From positions 1-64,000 of the forward strand of contig CAYFFV010000001.1 of assembly GCA_964342695.1 (NCBI GenBank): a DNA stretch of 64,000 nt, written 5' to 3'. The DNA comes from CAYFFV01 sp964342695. Lineage in GTDB: Bacteria; Acidobacteriota; Vicinamibacteria; Vicinamibacterales; UBA8438. The notes beneath the pieces were generated by a model. It saw only the letters and a list, made by a program, of their open reading frames with translations, had not been told where the DNA came from and ran no database searches. Shown here in pieces: positions 24,859-34,488 of this stretch (its first letter is position 1; every line of letters starts with the position of its first letter). The translations under genes and the position numbers were made by a program.

Positions 24859-25644
24859 TTACGCAGTGTTTCTTCGTTGACAGACCCAAGCAATGATTAT
24901 GCTTAGACCGTACAGGACAATCATGGGTGCGGCCATCATGGTAAGAGTTACGGGATCTCCGGTTGGTGTTAGAACGGCAGCAAAAATAAAAATGAACAGG
25001 ATGGCATATTTGGTGTTTCTAACTAAGAAGCCGGCTGTTACTACTCCAACCCTTGCAAGAAAAAATACAAGCGTTGGCATTTGAAAGACCGCTCCACACG
25101 CAAGCAGCAATTTTACGTATAGCGAAAAAGCTGGTTGTATTCTCGGAAAGAACTGCATGTAGTCTGTTGTAAAACCCGCAAAGAATGACCATGCCCAAGG
25201 AAACAGAAGGAAGTGAGAAAATAACGCTCCCAAAATAAAGAAACTAGAGGCAAAAAATACAAACGGGATGGCAAATTTTTTCTCTCTTGCGTACAAGCCA
25301 GGTGCTACAAAACGCCACAATTGGTAAAAAATTATAGGAATTGCAAGAATGAGTCCCGCTAAAGCAGCGATCTTTATATAGAGAAAGAAGGCTTCGGTCG
25401 GTTCAGTGTACACAAGGCGACCATCGCCAGGAAGTATCTCTTGAAGGGGGCGCATAATAAAGTCAAAAATTGGAGAGATAAAGGCAAAAGCGATTAGAAA
25501 ACCTACCAACAGTGACAAAACCGAAGCAACTAGTCGTTTTCGTAATTCATCAAGATGGTCGAGGAAAGACATCTTGCCACTAGTTTCGTTAGCTATATCT
25601 TCTTCGTTTTTAGGTACAGAGTCAGTATGTTGGACGAGCGCCAT
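24859..25644 (-). CDS. tatC: Sec-independent protein translocase TatC
   Basis: 261 residues, six membrane helices. TatC is the signal-peptide receptor of the Tat system for folded proteins. A hydrophilic N-terminus of about 28 residues precedes the conserved SFLDHLDELRKRLVASVLSLLVGF; other marks are YTEPTEAFFLYIKIA and FVAPGLYAREKKFAIPFVF, including the glutamate near the start of helix 4. Codirectional with tatA, which lies upstream. The remaining Tat component, tatB, is not seen, which fits a minimal TatAC system. Confidence 0.95.
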   Translation of the reverse strand: MALVQHTDSVPKNEEDIANETSGKMSFLDHLDELRKRLVASVLSLLVGFLIAFAFISPIFDFIMRPLQEILPGDGRLVYTEPTEAFFLYIKIAALAGLILAIPIIFYQLWRFVAPGLYAREKKFAIPFVFFASSFFILGALFSHFLLFPWAWSFFAGFTTDYMQFFPRIQPAFSLYVKLLLACGAVFQMPTLVFFLARVGVVTAGFLVRNTKYAILFIFIFAAVLTPTGDPVTLTMMAAPMIVLYGLSIIIAWVCQRRNTA

Positions 25645-25738
25645 AACTATTTATTGATTTTGAGGATAGAAATTTGAAGTTACTCTGTTGTGGTTTTCGG
25701 AAGCAGAATAAAGTCTTTAAACTTTACAGCTTAAGTTA

Positions 25739-25987
25739 TTAGACGCTACTGTTGCTACTTTCTGTCGCTGGTTCCGATTCAGTCGTTCCGGTTGTTTCGT
25801 CAGGTTTCGTATCTTCCACCCGTATTTCTTCATCTAGTGTGTTCTTAAGATCATTAGACGCGCGCTTAAATTCGGTCAAACTTCGACCAAGAGAGCGGCC
25901 AAGTTCCGGGAGTTTCCGTGGACCAAAAATTATTAACGCAATTACAAAGATTATAATTAATTCTGGCATGCCGATTGAGCCAAACAT
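25739..25987 (-). CDS. tatA: Sec-independent protein translocase TatA/TatE
   Basis: 82 residues. MFGSIGMPELIIIFVIALIIFGPRKLPELGRSLGRSLTEFKRA shows the single N-terminal helix, the FGP hinge and the amphipathic helix of TatA. The acidic C-terminal tail (DEEIRVEDTKPDETTG) is typical. It oligomerises to form the Tat translocation pore. An AAGGAG ribosome-binding site lies seven bases upstream, and a near-consensus promoter about 46 bases upstream. Confidence 0.94.
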   Translation of the reverse strand: MFGSIGMPELIIIFVIALIIFGPRKLPELGRSLGRSLTEFKRASNDLKNTLDEEIRVEDTKPDETTGTTESEPATESSNSSV

Positions 25988-26032
25988 GGTATTACTCCTT
26001 AATATCTGGGCATCTACGGTATACCCAGTCGA

Positions 26033-26061
26033 ATTATAGAAATGCTCTGGCGGTCGGTCAA
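26033..26061 (-). promoter_or_regulatory. Near-consensus sigma-70 promoter upstream of tatA
   Basis: Read on the - strand: TTGACC (26061-26056), a 17-base spacer, and TATAAT (26038-26033). The -10 box is a perfect match and the -35 box matches five of six. It lies about 46 bases upstream of the tatA start and would drive tatA-tatC. No operator sequence is recognised around it. Confidence 0.65.
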
Positions 26062-26128
26062 GCCTTGATTGATGTCAGTTTCTGCCGAAAGTTTTGCTAG
26101 AAGAGATCATGTCTGATAGCATGCCGAC

Positions 26129-27748
26129 GTGCGTTCAAAATATACCGTCCCTATTGGGCTAATTACGATTGTCTCGTTTGCGTTTCTTGGAGGTCTTTTT
26201 GGGGGGCGTCTTTTAGCAACCCAAGAAAATATTCCCCAGTATTACGAGCAATTTTCTACTGCTCTTGCTGCCATCGAAGCAAATTATGTCGAAGAGGTAG
26301 ATACCGAGAATCTTGTGTATCAGGCTATTGGCGGTATGTTACAGACTCTGGATCCTCATTCTAGTTTTATGGATCCCCAATCGTATGCCCAAATGCGGGA
26401 ACGCCAAGAAGGTCGTTATTACGGGTTGGGGATTTCAATCAATGTCATTAATGGTGACATTACGGTAATGAGTTTATTTGAAGGTTCGCCAGCTTATAGA
26501 AGTGGAATTCGAAGCGGAGATGTAATAGCCAGAATTTCCGGACAAAGTGCAAAAGATATGACTAGTGAAGAAGCTGTAAGCCTTTTGCGAGGACCAAAGG
26601 GTACAGCTGTAAATATTTCTCTTCGACGAGTTGGCTATGACGATTTTATTGAAATGGCAGTTGAGCGGGATGAGATCTCCATAGCTACCATTGAGGCTGC
26701 TTTTTTGGCTGAGAATGATGTCGGATACGTAAAGCTTGGAGATTTTTCAGAAACCACAAATAGAGATTTGACAGCTGCCCTAAAGATGCTTCGCGGTGCT
26801 GGTATGAAGCGCCTTCTTTTGGACCTTAGGAATAATCCTGGTGGCCCTCTTGATCAGTCAATTAAAGTGTCCAACCAATTTTTGCCTAAAGGGGATTTGA
26901 TTGTTTATACGCGCGGTCGTGTTGAAAATTCTGATCAGGATTATCACGCGACAAGGGAAGGTGAATTTACGGATATTCCATTGATAGTTTTAGTCAACCG
27001 TAATAGTGCTAGTGCTTCTGAAATAGTAGCCGGTTCTATTCAGGACCATGATCGGGGTTTAGTTGTAGGTGAGACCACCTTTGGGAAGGCTTTGGTGCAA
27101 TCTATTTACAGAGTGAGTCATGGCGCGGGTCTTGCGTTGACGACTGCAAGATATTACACGCCAAGTGGCAGAATGATTCAGCGTCCTTGGGATGGAACAT
27201 TCGATGAGTACCTTACCTATTCAATGAGAGATCAGTCTCCACCAGTACATTCTCCGGTAGATCGCAAGTACACTGACGGTGGGCGTGTGGTTTACAGTGG
27301 TGGCGGTATTGAACCTGATCATCGGCTATCTGGTCCTATTGAAGGATTTGATCCCTCTCGGTTGGGTCGATTACTTGCAGCGCGCCAAGAATTTGCAAGC
27401 TTTGCTCGATGGTTCTCGGCAGCAGCTGATTTACGTGTTTCAACTGAAGGTAAGGGCAGAAAATTGGTATCTCCTGGGTTTGTTATTAATGACAAGTTAT
27501 TTCAAGAATTCAAAGAACACGTGCGAGAGCGTGGTCTTACTATTAATGACGAAGCTTTTAATGAGGATTTAGATTTTGTTGACGCCATGATGCATTTTTA
27601 TATTGACGAGGCGGTATTTGGAGTAGAGGAAGCACGCCGAAATCTGTTTAATGTCGATCCCCAGATTCAAAAGGCAATTAGCTTGTTTGACGAAGCGAGA
27701 TTGCTTTTGGAAGGTAGCGATAGTACATCACTTGTGGCCAGCCGCTAG
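26129..27748 (+). CDS. ctpA: C-terminal processing peptidase, S41 family
   Basis: 539 residues from a GTG start. An N-terminal membrane anchor or signal (about 5-28) is followed by a PDZ domain (YYGLGISINVINGDITVMSLFEGSPAYRSGIRSGDVI) and the S41 protease core, with catalytic Ser295 in NSASASEIVAG and Lys320 in TTFGKALVQ, 25 residues apart as in E. coli Prc. It degrades or trims periplasmic proteins from the C-terminus. A C-terminal region of about 120 residues of helical character extends beyond the core. It is divergent from tatA, with about 140 bases between. Confidence 0.92.
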   Translation: MRSKYTVPIGLITIVSFAFLGGLFGGRLLATQENIPQYYEQFSTALAAIEANYVEEVDTENLVYQAIGGMLQTLDPHSSFMDPQSYAQMRERQEGRYYGLGISINVINGDITVMSLFEGSPAYRSGIRSGDVIARISGQSAKDMTSEEAVSLLRGPKGTAVNISLRRVGYDDFIEMAVERDEISIATIEAAFLAENDVGYVKLGDFSETTNRDLTAALKMLRGAGMKRLLLDLRNNPGGPLDQSIKVSNQFLPKGDLIVYTRGRVENSDQDYHATREGEFTDIPLIVLVNRNSASASEIVAGSIQDHDRGLVVGETTFGKALVQSIYRVSHGAGLALTTARYYTPSGRMIQRPWDGTFDEYLTYSMRDQSPPVHSPVDRKYTDGGRVVYSGGGIEPDHRLSGPIEGFDPSRLGRLLAARQEFASFARWFSAAADLRVSTEGKGRKLVSPGFVINDKLFQEFKEHVRERGLTINDEAFNEDLDFVDAMMHFYIDEAVFGVEEARRNLFNVDPQIQKAISLFDEARLLLEGSDSTSLVASR

Positions 27749-27835
27749 ATGATTCATCAATGGATAATCGTGAAAATTATTGATTGGTCTTAGTTATATT
27801 GTGACTTCGAGCCGCTCGACGGGGAGAGGATAGAA

Positions 27836-27859
27836 TCAACCTGGTTGAGTGGTTTTTTT
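27836..27859 (+). terminator. Weak candidate terminator between ctpA and smc
   Basis: TCAACCTGGTTGA (27836-27848) is a perfect palindrome that can form a five-pair stem with a three-base loop. It is followed, after GTGG, by seven Ts (27853-27859). It is about 90 bases after the ctpA stop and 31 bases before the smc start. The stem is short, so the call is weak. Confidence 0.3.
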
Positions 27860-27890
27860 GTGTACTGGTTTAGTCTTTGGAAATTAGTTT

Positions 27891-30800
27891 ATGCATTTGA
27901 GCAATCTTGAAATTTTTGGATTCAAAAGTTTCCCTGAACGGGTCGAGCTTGTGTTTGATTCTGGTGTGACGGCTATTGTAGGTCCAAATGGTTGTGGAAA
28001 GAGTAATGTGATTGATGCGATCACTTGGGTTCTTGGAGAGCAAAGTGCCCGAAGTCTTCGTGGTGATCGGATGGAAGACGTTATTTTTAGTGGCAGTGAT
28101 GCGCGGCGACCTACCGCCACAGCTGAAGTAAGGTTGCAGTTGTCACAAGTTAATTCATCTTTGACAATTTTAGACAAAAGCGACTTAGCGGAAATTCAGG
28201 AACCTAAACCAAAAGAAGGTGCCGGGCAGGACAATTCTCTTAGTGTTGCTCCTGTACATATTTCACAGAATGGAAAAAATCAGACACTCGGTGACGGCGA
28301 ACGCAGCTCTGATTTTGTACGACAGATTGAGGTCGGAAGAAGATTGTTTCGTTCTGGTGAAAGTGAATATCTTTTGGACGGAAAGATTTGTAGATTGCGT
28401 GACATTCAAGATCTGCTAATGGATTCAGGTGTTGGGATTAAAGCCTACGCAGTGATCGAGCAAGGGAAAATAGGACAAATTCTTGGTGCCAGACCGATGG
28501 AGCGTCGTCAATTATTAGAAGAAGCGGCTGGTGTTACGAAGTACAAAAGTCGAAGACGCTCCGCAGAACTTAAATTAGAAGCGGCGCAGCAAAATTTGAC
28601 CCGGGTGGACGATATTGTTTTTGAGGTCGAAAAACAGAGAAATGCTCTTAAGCGGCAGGCTTCAAAGGCAAGACGGTATAGGAGATTTCGTGAAAACCTT
28701 CGATGCTGGGAAAAAATACAGTTTGTTCGAAGAAGTGAAAAAATTATTCAGGCCGTTACTGTTTCCGAGGAAAAACTTCGTGACGTTAGCCTGATGCAAG
28801 AGGAAAAAGTTGGTCAACTTAGGCAACTAGAAGATGATCATAAGAAGAAAAACATTGAAGTATCTGAGGCAGATAAGTCTTCAAATGAAGCTCGGGAGGC
28901 CATGCATTCTCACGAGCTTGCCGTTGGTCGAAGTCAGCAGAAGTTAGAGTTTGATAAACAGCAGGAAGTATTTTTGTCAGAATCTTCGACAACTGGTGAA
29001 ACTGAGGTTAGCGCTCTCAGTAATCGTAAATCGCCGCTCCAGGATGAGCTCAAGAAGCAACAAGAACTTTGTCGGCAGTGCGAGAGTCAGTTGTTAACAG
29101 CGCGTGAAAAATTCAGAAATGCGGAGTCCTCTTATTCTGAGGCCCAAACTTCTATTACAGGTATGGAAGACAGGGTTGAAGCTTCTCGTGGTGAAGTGTT
29201 TTCAGCTGTCAATTCTGCAGCTTTACTTGAGCAAATTATTGGTAATGCTGTTGAGGCGAGGCGTCGAGTCGATGCTGAAATTGAAAAACTTGATTCTGAG
29301 TTAACCGATGCTTTAGCGGAAAAAAACAAGCTTGAGAGTTCCCGCAAGAGTGCGAATGATGTGGTGACCAATGTGCGTGAGACACTTGCAAGCACGCGGC
29401 TCTCAAGAATGGGTTGCGAACAGTCTTTACAAAAAGCCAGTGAGCAACATGATGAACATAAAATAGAAACACAAGCTCGAGAAACTGAGGTAACCGTTCT
29501 TTCTGCCAGACTCCAGTCTCTTAAAGAAATTGTTGCAGCCCGAGAAGATTACAGTGATGCGGCCCGAATACTGTTAACGCAGACTGACGAAGCTCTCAAA
29601 CATTTTGGTTCAGTCGCGGACCATCTTGATATGGATCGAGAATACGAACGTAGCGTTGAAGCTGGGCTTGCTGATCTATTACAGTTCATAATTGTCGAAA
29701 GTTGGCAAGACGCATTGTCGGGTATCGAGCTGACCAGTAATCATAAGGCGGGACGTTGTGGTTTCTTGGTCCTTGATCTTTTTGATTTAAATCTAAATGC
29801 ACCTCGCTTGTCTTTAGCTACAGGCTTGCGCTCATTTGAAGATATCGTGCGCGTTCAGGGACCCGCTAAGAAAGCGGTTCGATCTTTATTACGGCGATAT
29901 TGGCTCGCCGATTCAGTTGATGACGAAGTCATAAAAGCGAATGTGACTAATGCAGTAATTGTTACTCCTGAGGGAACCGTGTATCGAGGTTCGGAAATAA
30001 TATATGGTGGTGGACGAGTAGAATCTAAGGGAATTCTTGGCACCAAGGGAGAAGTCAAAGAATTAAATGTAAAGATACTTTCCAATAAGCAAGTACTAGA
30101 GAAACTTCAAAGAAATGTCAATGAATGTGCATTTTTGGTTAGCCAAGAAAAAGGAAAATTAGAGACGTTACAAAGCGCAGAACACACTCTTGAGAAATCA
30201 TTGATTGAGGCAGAGCTAAAGACAGAACAGTTCGATCAGGAATTGGATCGACTGAATCGACGTCACGATATTATACAAACTGAGCGGCGGACATTTCTTG
30301 AAGAACGAGTTTCTCTTCAGTCAAAAAGAGAAGAAGCTCAAAATTCTGTTACGCGGTTGGAGGCGGAACGGCAGAATGCGGATCAGGCGTTTATGGGTGC
30401 CCAGCGTCAACTGAGTGAGACTCGAGAGTCTTTAGATCTTTTAAGTCAGAACGTAATTGACGCGAAGACAACCTATGTGGCGCTTGAAGAAAGGGTCAAT
30501 GCCTTTAACGCAGATATTAGACGTCTTGAAGATGCTTTAAATGATTTAGAGCAACGTTTAAATTTAAGGAAGGTAGATAATCAACGAACTAAGGCACAGC
30601 GAGCTCACTTGAAAGAAGAAATTACTGAGTCTGAACGTCGACTGAATTTGGAGAGAGAGCGGTCAGACTTACTGCGTGAAACATTAGTTAAAGATGAAAA
30701 AAAAGCAGCGGAGTTGCGTCTTGAAATTGAGAAACAAGAAAATGAGGTGCAAGTAATCCGCCAAGATGTTGATTCCGTAAGTGACAAAGTACGAGCCCTA

Positions 30801-31751
30801 GAAGTGAGTCATGCGACTGTTAAAGCCGACCAGAGTAATTTGTCAGTATTGAGTCGTGAAACATTTCAAATGGATTTAGATGCTCTTCGTTTAGAGGTTG
30901 AAACGTTAGAACGAAGCCAAGATCGTAGCGCGGAACTTAGAAAATACTTGTCTAATACAAGTTCTGACGATCTTGATGAATTAGATGGCGAGGATGTTCA
31001 GGTAATCGGTGCTAGTTCTGAGTCTTCTGACGGTCGCGATCCGAGTGCTAACGATTCGGAAGATGTAAGAACTGATGATGTTAACGCCGATTTTAATTTA
31101 ATCAACGATCAATCTACTCAGAGAATGGTTGCGGAAATCAAACTTCGGATCGAGCGCTTGGGTCCTGTGAACATGATGGCAATTGATCAATTTGATGAAC
31201 TAGAAGAGCGGTATGAGTTTTTGACCGTTCAACGCAAAGATTTACTTGATGCAATTCAATCTACTATGGCTGCCATCAAGAATATTGATACGACTACAAG
31301 GGAGCGATTCCGTACAGCTTTCACTGCAATTAATGAGCATTTCCAAGACACGTTTTCAACGTTATTCGGAGGAGGGCGCGCCGGACTAGTATTAATCGAC
31401 GAGACTGATTTATTAGAAAGCGGCATCGATATTATTGCCCAGCCACCCGGGAAGCGCCTTCAAAGTGTTCAATTGTTATCTGGTGGAGAAAAGGCTTTGA
31501 CGGCTATGGCTTTAATGTTTGCCATTTTTAAATATAAACCTAGTCCTTTTTGTTTGCTTGATGAGATTGACGCTCCACTGGATGAAGCAAACATCAGTCG
31601 ATTCATTACCATGCTTCGTGGAATGCAAGACGAGACGCAATTTGTCCTAGTTACCCACAATCGAAAGACAATGGAGATTGCCGATCGTTTGTACGGTGTT
31701 ACGATGGAAGAACCTGGTGTTTCGAAGTTGATTTCCGTTGGTCTCAACTAA
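27891..31751 (+). CDS. smc: Chromosome segregation SMC protein
   Basis: 1286 residues, about 100 longer than Bacillus SMC. Walker A GPNGCGKS lies at 31-38; the hinge is near residues 560-690; the ABC signature LLSGGEKALTAMAL lies near 1196; Walker B is FCLLDEIDAPLDEANI near 1220. Long coiled coils flank the hinge. Two insertions stand out: about 35 residues within the N-terminal head between AEVRLQLSQ and VGRRLFRSGESEYLLDGK, and an acidic, Ser/Asp-rich stretch (about 1019-1067) just before the C-terminal head. SMC dimers with ScpA/ScpB extrude DNA loops. Confidence 0.95.
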   Translation: MHLSNLEIFGFKSFPERVELVFDSGVTAIVGPNGCGKSNVIDAITWVLGEQSARSLRGDRMEDVIFSGSDARRPTATAEVRLQLSQVNSSLTILDKSDLAEIQEPKPKEGAGQDNSLSVAPVHISQNGKNQTLGDGERSSDFVRQIEVGRRLFRSGESEYLLDGKICRLRDIQDLLMDSGVGIKAYAVIEQGKIGQILGARPMERRQLLEEAAGVTKYKSRRRSAELKLEAAQQNLTRVDDIVFEVEKQRNALKRQASKARRYRRFRENLRCWEKIQFVRRSEKIIQAVTVSEEKLRDVSLMQEEKVGQLRQLEDDHKKKNIEVSEADKSSNEAREAMHSHELAVGRSQQKLEFDKQQEVFLSESSTTGETEVSALSNRKSPLQDELKKQQELCRQCESQLLTAREKFRNAESSYSEAQTSITGMEDRVEASRGEVFSAVNSAALLEQIIGNAVEARRRVDAEIEKLDSELTDALAEKNKLESSRKSANDVVTNVRETLASTRLSRMGCEQSLQKASEQHDEHKIETQARETEVTVLSARLQSLKEIVAAREDYSDAARILLTQTDEALKHFGSVADHLDMDREYERSVEAGLADLLQFIIVESWQDALSGIELTSNHKAGRCGFLVLDLFDLNLNAPRLSLATGLRSFEDIVRVQGPAKKAVRSLLRRYWLADSVDDEVIKANVTNAVIVTPEGTVYRGSEIIYGGGRVESKGILGTKGEVKELNVKILSNKQVLEKLQRNVNECAFLVSQEKGKLETLQSAEHTLEKSLIEAELKTEQFDQELDRLNRRHDIIQTERRTFLEERVSLQSKREEAQNSVTRLEAERQNADQAFMGAQRQLSETRESLDLLSQNVIDAKTTYVALEERVNAFNADIRRLEDALNDLEQRLNLRKVDNQRTKAQRAHLKEEITESERRLNLERERSDLLRETLVKDEKKAAELRLEIEKQENEVQVIRQDVDSVSDKVRALEVSHATVKADQSNLSVLSRETFQMDLDALRLEVETLERSQDRSAELRKYLSNTSSDDLDELDGEDVQVIGASSESSDGRDPSANDSEDVRTDDVNADFNLINDQSTQRMVAEIKLRIERLGPVNMMAIDQFDELEERYEFLTVQRKDLLDAIQSTMAAIKNIDTTTRERFRTAFTAINEHFQDTFSTLFGGGRAGLVLIDETDLLESGIDIIAQPPGKRLQSVQLLSGGEKALTAMALMFAIFKYKPSPFCLLDEIDAPLDEANISRFITMLRGMQDETQFVLVTHNRKTMEIADRLYGVTMEEPGVSKLISVGLN

Positions 31752-31902
31752 TGGTTTAAGCCAACTGATGACTTTATCTTAAGAGCATGGGTTTTTTGAA
31801 AATGACCAGAGAAAAAGCAGTTAGACAGTCGTTATAGACTTACCTGATTACGATTTTTCTTTGTTTTGAGCTATTGTTTCGTTCTCTATTATCCCCGCTT
31901 TT

Positions 31903-34035
31903 TCATGGTTGAGATTTTTCCTTGTCGTTCCCGGGCGTAGTATTTTTAGGATCAGGAACGGGAAGAAGAGCCTTTCGACTTAGACGAACCTTTCCGGATG
32001 GATCTACATTTATAACCTTCACTAGGACCTGATCACCTTCTTCAAGTTCATCTTTAACGTTAGCGACTCTGTAATGAGCAATTTCTGAGATATGTAGTAA
32101 GCCGTCGATTCCTGGAATGATCTCAACGAATGCTCCGAAATCAGTGATCCGTTGCACTTTACCTAAATATGTTTTATCGACTTCAGGACTGGCTGTTAGC
32201 TCTTCAATAATTGTGATAGCTTTCTGCGCAGAATTTTCGTCTGACGAAGAAACATTCACTCTCCCATCATCTTCGACGTCAATTTTAACGCCTGTTCGTT
32301 CTACGATACTACGAATCGTTTTCCCTCCAGGGCCAATGACATCTCTAATTTTGTCAACAGGAATAGTAATGGTCACAATACGAGGCGCATGAGTAGAGAT
32401 CGTTTCACGCGGCGTTTGTATAGTTGAGTCCATTTTTTTCAAGATATGTAATCTTCCTGCTCGAGCCTGCTCTAATGCTTCTTGCATGATGTCGGTAGGC
32501 ACGCCGTCCATTTTGATGTCCATCTGCAAGGCAGTGATACCATCGGCAGAACCGGCAACCTTAAAGTCCATGTCCCCGTAGTGATCTTCTGCTCCAGCAA
32601 TATCCGACAGAATCGCATGCCTATTATTGGCAGAATCCATAATGAGTCCCATTGCCACACCAGCAATAGGTGCTTTGAGAGGAACTCCAGCATCCATTAA
32701 TGCTAAGGTGCCGCCGCAGACAGTAGCCATTGATGAAGAACCGTTGGATTCCAGTATGTCTGAGACTACCCGCACGGTATATGGAAATTTGTCCTCATCT
32801 GGGAGCATCGGATTTAAACTACGCTCAGCTAAGAATCCATGTCCTATTTCTCGTCGTCCAGGGCCACGGAGAAACTTGACTTCACCGACTGAAAAAGGTG
32901 GGAAATTGTAATGCAACATAAACCGTTTATGAATCTCACCACCGAGTTGTTCAATTTTTTGTTGGTCGTCTTTAGTGCCGAGGGTTGCCGTCACTAGTGC
33001 CTGCGTTTCCCCACGTGTAAACACGGCAGAACCATGGACTCGAGGCAATAAGCCAACTTCACACCAGATATCTCTGATTTCATCAAACTTTCGACCATCG
33101 AGTCTGTGGCCTTGTTCCAATACCTCCGCACGCAAAACTTTTTCTTTAAGTTCTGAAAAAATATTCTTTGCGTCTGCTTTGCGTTCATTTTCTTCTTCGG
33201 GAAGAGATGTCAAAAGCTCGTCTAGAACTCGATCTACCGCAGCGTAGTTTTCAAGCTTATCCGGCAGACGCATCGCTTCGGTTAATGGATCAATGATTTT
33301 CTGCTCCACTTCTTTATAAAAATCTTTATCAATTTCTTTGGTCTCAACTTCCAGTTTCGAATTTCCAACAGATTCTGCGAGTTTGTCAATTTCTGACACG
33401 ATTTCTTTAATTGCGGAGTGACCTTTTTGGAGTGCTTCAAGCATGTCTTTTTCGGATACTTCTTCGGCGCCTGCTTCTACCATTACTATAGCGTCATGGC
33501 TGCCAGCGACCACTAAGTCTAGTTGACTCGTTTCCCGTTGCTGGTAGGTCGGATTGATGATGAATTCTCCATTTATCAAGCCAACTCGGACGGCAGCAAT
33601 AGTCTTTAAGGTAGGTATTTTTGAAATAGCTAACGCGGCAGATGCACCGGTCAGAGCTAGAACGTCAGGGTCATTTTCATTATCAGCTGATAGAACTAGA
33701 GCAATAACCTGAGTCTCTCTGTTCCAACCTTGAGAAAATAATGGACGAATTGGACGGTCAATAAAGCGACTGGTCAGGACTTCCTTTTCAGTAGGTTTTC
33801 CTTCGCGTTTGAAGAAACCTCCAGGTATACGACCCGATGCATAGGTATTTTCTTTGTAATCAACCGTCAATGGTAAGAAGTCAATACCTTCTCGTGCAGT
33901 TGGTGTAAAGCACGCAGTTACCAAAACGACGGTATCACCGTATTTAACAATGACGGCGCCATCCGCTTGTTTGGCCAGTTTTCCAGTTTCTATTTTTAAA
34001 ACTTCGTGGCCTACGTTCAGTTGGCCTGAATTCAT
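31903..34035 (-). CDS. pnp: Polyribonucleotide nucleotidyltransferase
   Basis: 710 residues. Two RNase PH domains (the second with FLHYNFPPFSVGE and RREIGHGFLAERSL-like sequence), a KH domain with the GPGGKTIRSI loop (near 560) and an S1 domain (GKVQRITDFGAFVEIIPGIDGLLHISEI, near 630) give the full PNPase layout. It degrades RNA 3' to 5' with phosphate, producing nucleoside diphosphates. It lies 72 bases downstream of rpsO, the classic rpsO-pnp pair. A run of C-terminal residues after the S1 domain is short and polar. Confidence 0.97.
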   Translation of the reverse strand: MNSGQLNVGHEVLKIETGKLAKQADGAVIVKYGDTVVLVTACFTPTAREGIDFLPLTVDYKENTYASGRIPGGFFKREGKPTEKEVLTSRFIDRPIRPLFSQGWNRETQVIALVLSADNENDPDVLALTGASAALAISKIPTLKTIAAVRVGLINGEFIINPTYQQRETSQLDLVVAGSHDAIVMVEAGAEEVSEKDMLEALQKGHSAIKEIVSEIDKLAESVGNSKLEVETKEIDKDFYKEVEQKIIDPLTEAMRLPDKLENYAAVDRVLDELLTSLPEEENERKADAKNIFSELKEKVLRAEVLEQGHRLDGRKFDEIRDIWCEVGLLPRVHGSAVFTRGETQALVTATLGTKDDQQKIEQLGGEIHKRFMLHYNFPPFSVGEVKFLRGPGRREIGHGFLAERSLNPMLPDEDKFPYTVRVVSDILESNGSSSMATVCGGTLALMDAGVPLKAPIAGVAMGLIMDSANNRHAILSDIAGAEDHYGDMDFKVAGSADGITALQMDIKMDGVPTDIMQEALEQARAGRLHILKKMDSTIQTPRETISTHAPRIVTITIPVDKIRDVIGPGGKTIRSIVERTGVKIDVEDDGRVNVSSSDENSAQKAITIIEELTASPEVDKTYLGKVQRITDFGAFVEIIPGIDGLLHISEIAHYRVANVKDELEEGDQVLVKVINVDPSGKVRLSRKALLPVPDPKNTTPGNDKEKSQP

Positions 34036-34107
34036 GAATCTATCTCCGTTTAAATGAGAATAAAGAGAGCAGAGAGGAGGGGGTAAAAACCAGGAGAGAT
34101 ATCACCT

Positions 34108-34377
34108 TTACTTACGGATACCGAGGCGTTTGATTAAACCTAGGTATCGTTCTGTGTCCTTGCCCTTAAGGTAGTCTAAGAGTCGACGACGTTGCCCAAC
34201 AAGCTTAAGTAGTCCCCGACGAGAATGATGATCCTTGGCATGAATCTTGAAATGTTCAGTAAGGTCACCAATTCTTTCACTCAGAATGGCCACTTGTACC
34301 TCTGGCGATCCTGTATCAGAGTCATGGGTTCGATACGAACCGATAACTTCAGTTTTTCTCTCCTTTGGCAAAGCCAA
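34108..34377 (-). CDS. rpsO: 30S ribosomal protein S15
   Basis: 89 residues, the exact family length, from a TTG start (MALPKERKTEVIGSY); GGAGG lies about nine bases upstream. The helix pattern DTGSPEVQVAILSERIGDLTEHFKIHAKDHHSRRGLLKLVGQRRRLLDYLKGKD is unmistakable. S15 binds the 16S central domain and bridges to the 50S subunit. In several bacteria S15 binds its own leader; a hairpin in the leader here is listed separately. Confidence 0.97.
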   Translation of the reverse strand: MALPKERKTEVIGSYRTHDSDTGSPEVQVAILSERIGDLTEHFKIHAKDHHSRRGLLKLVGQRRRLLDYLKGKDTERYLGLIKRLGIRK

Positions 34378-34405
34378 TTTCCTGCGCCTCCAGTAGTGAC
34401 TGCAT

Positions 34406-34432
34406 CGGTAAACCGAGTAACTTACGGTTACC
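34406..34432 (-). promoter_or_regulatory. Hairpin in the rpsO leader
   Basis: On the - strand GGTAACCG (34432-34425) pairs with CGGTTTACCG (34415-34406) around a nine-base loop, leaving one bulged T. It lies about 30-55 bases before the rpsO start. S15 leaders in other bacteria fold into structures that mimic the 16S site, so a feedback role is possible. This is inference; the fold does not match a leader class I can name. Confidence 0.3.
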
Positions 34433-34488
34433 TGGTTTATTTATCAGTCCCGTTAAAGTGTTTTTTCTCCTGCGATTAACCTCGAATG

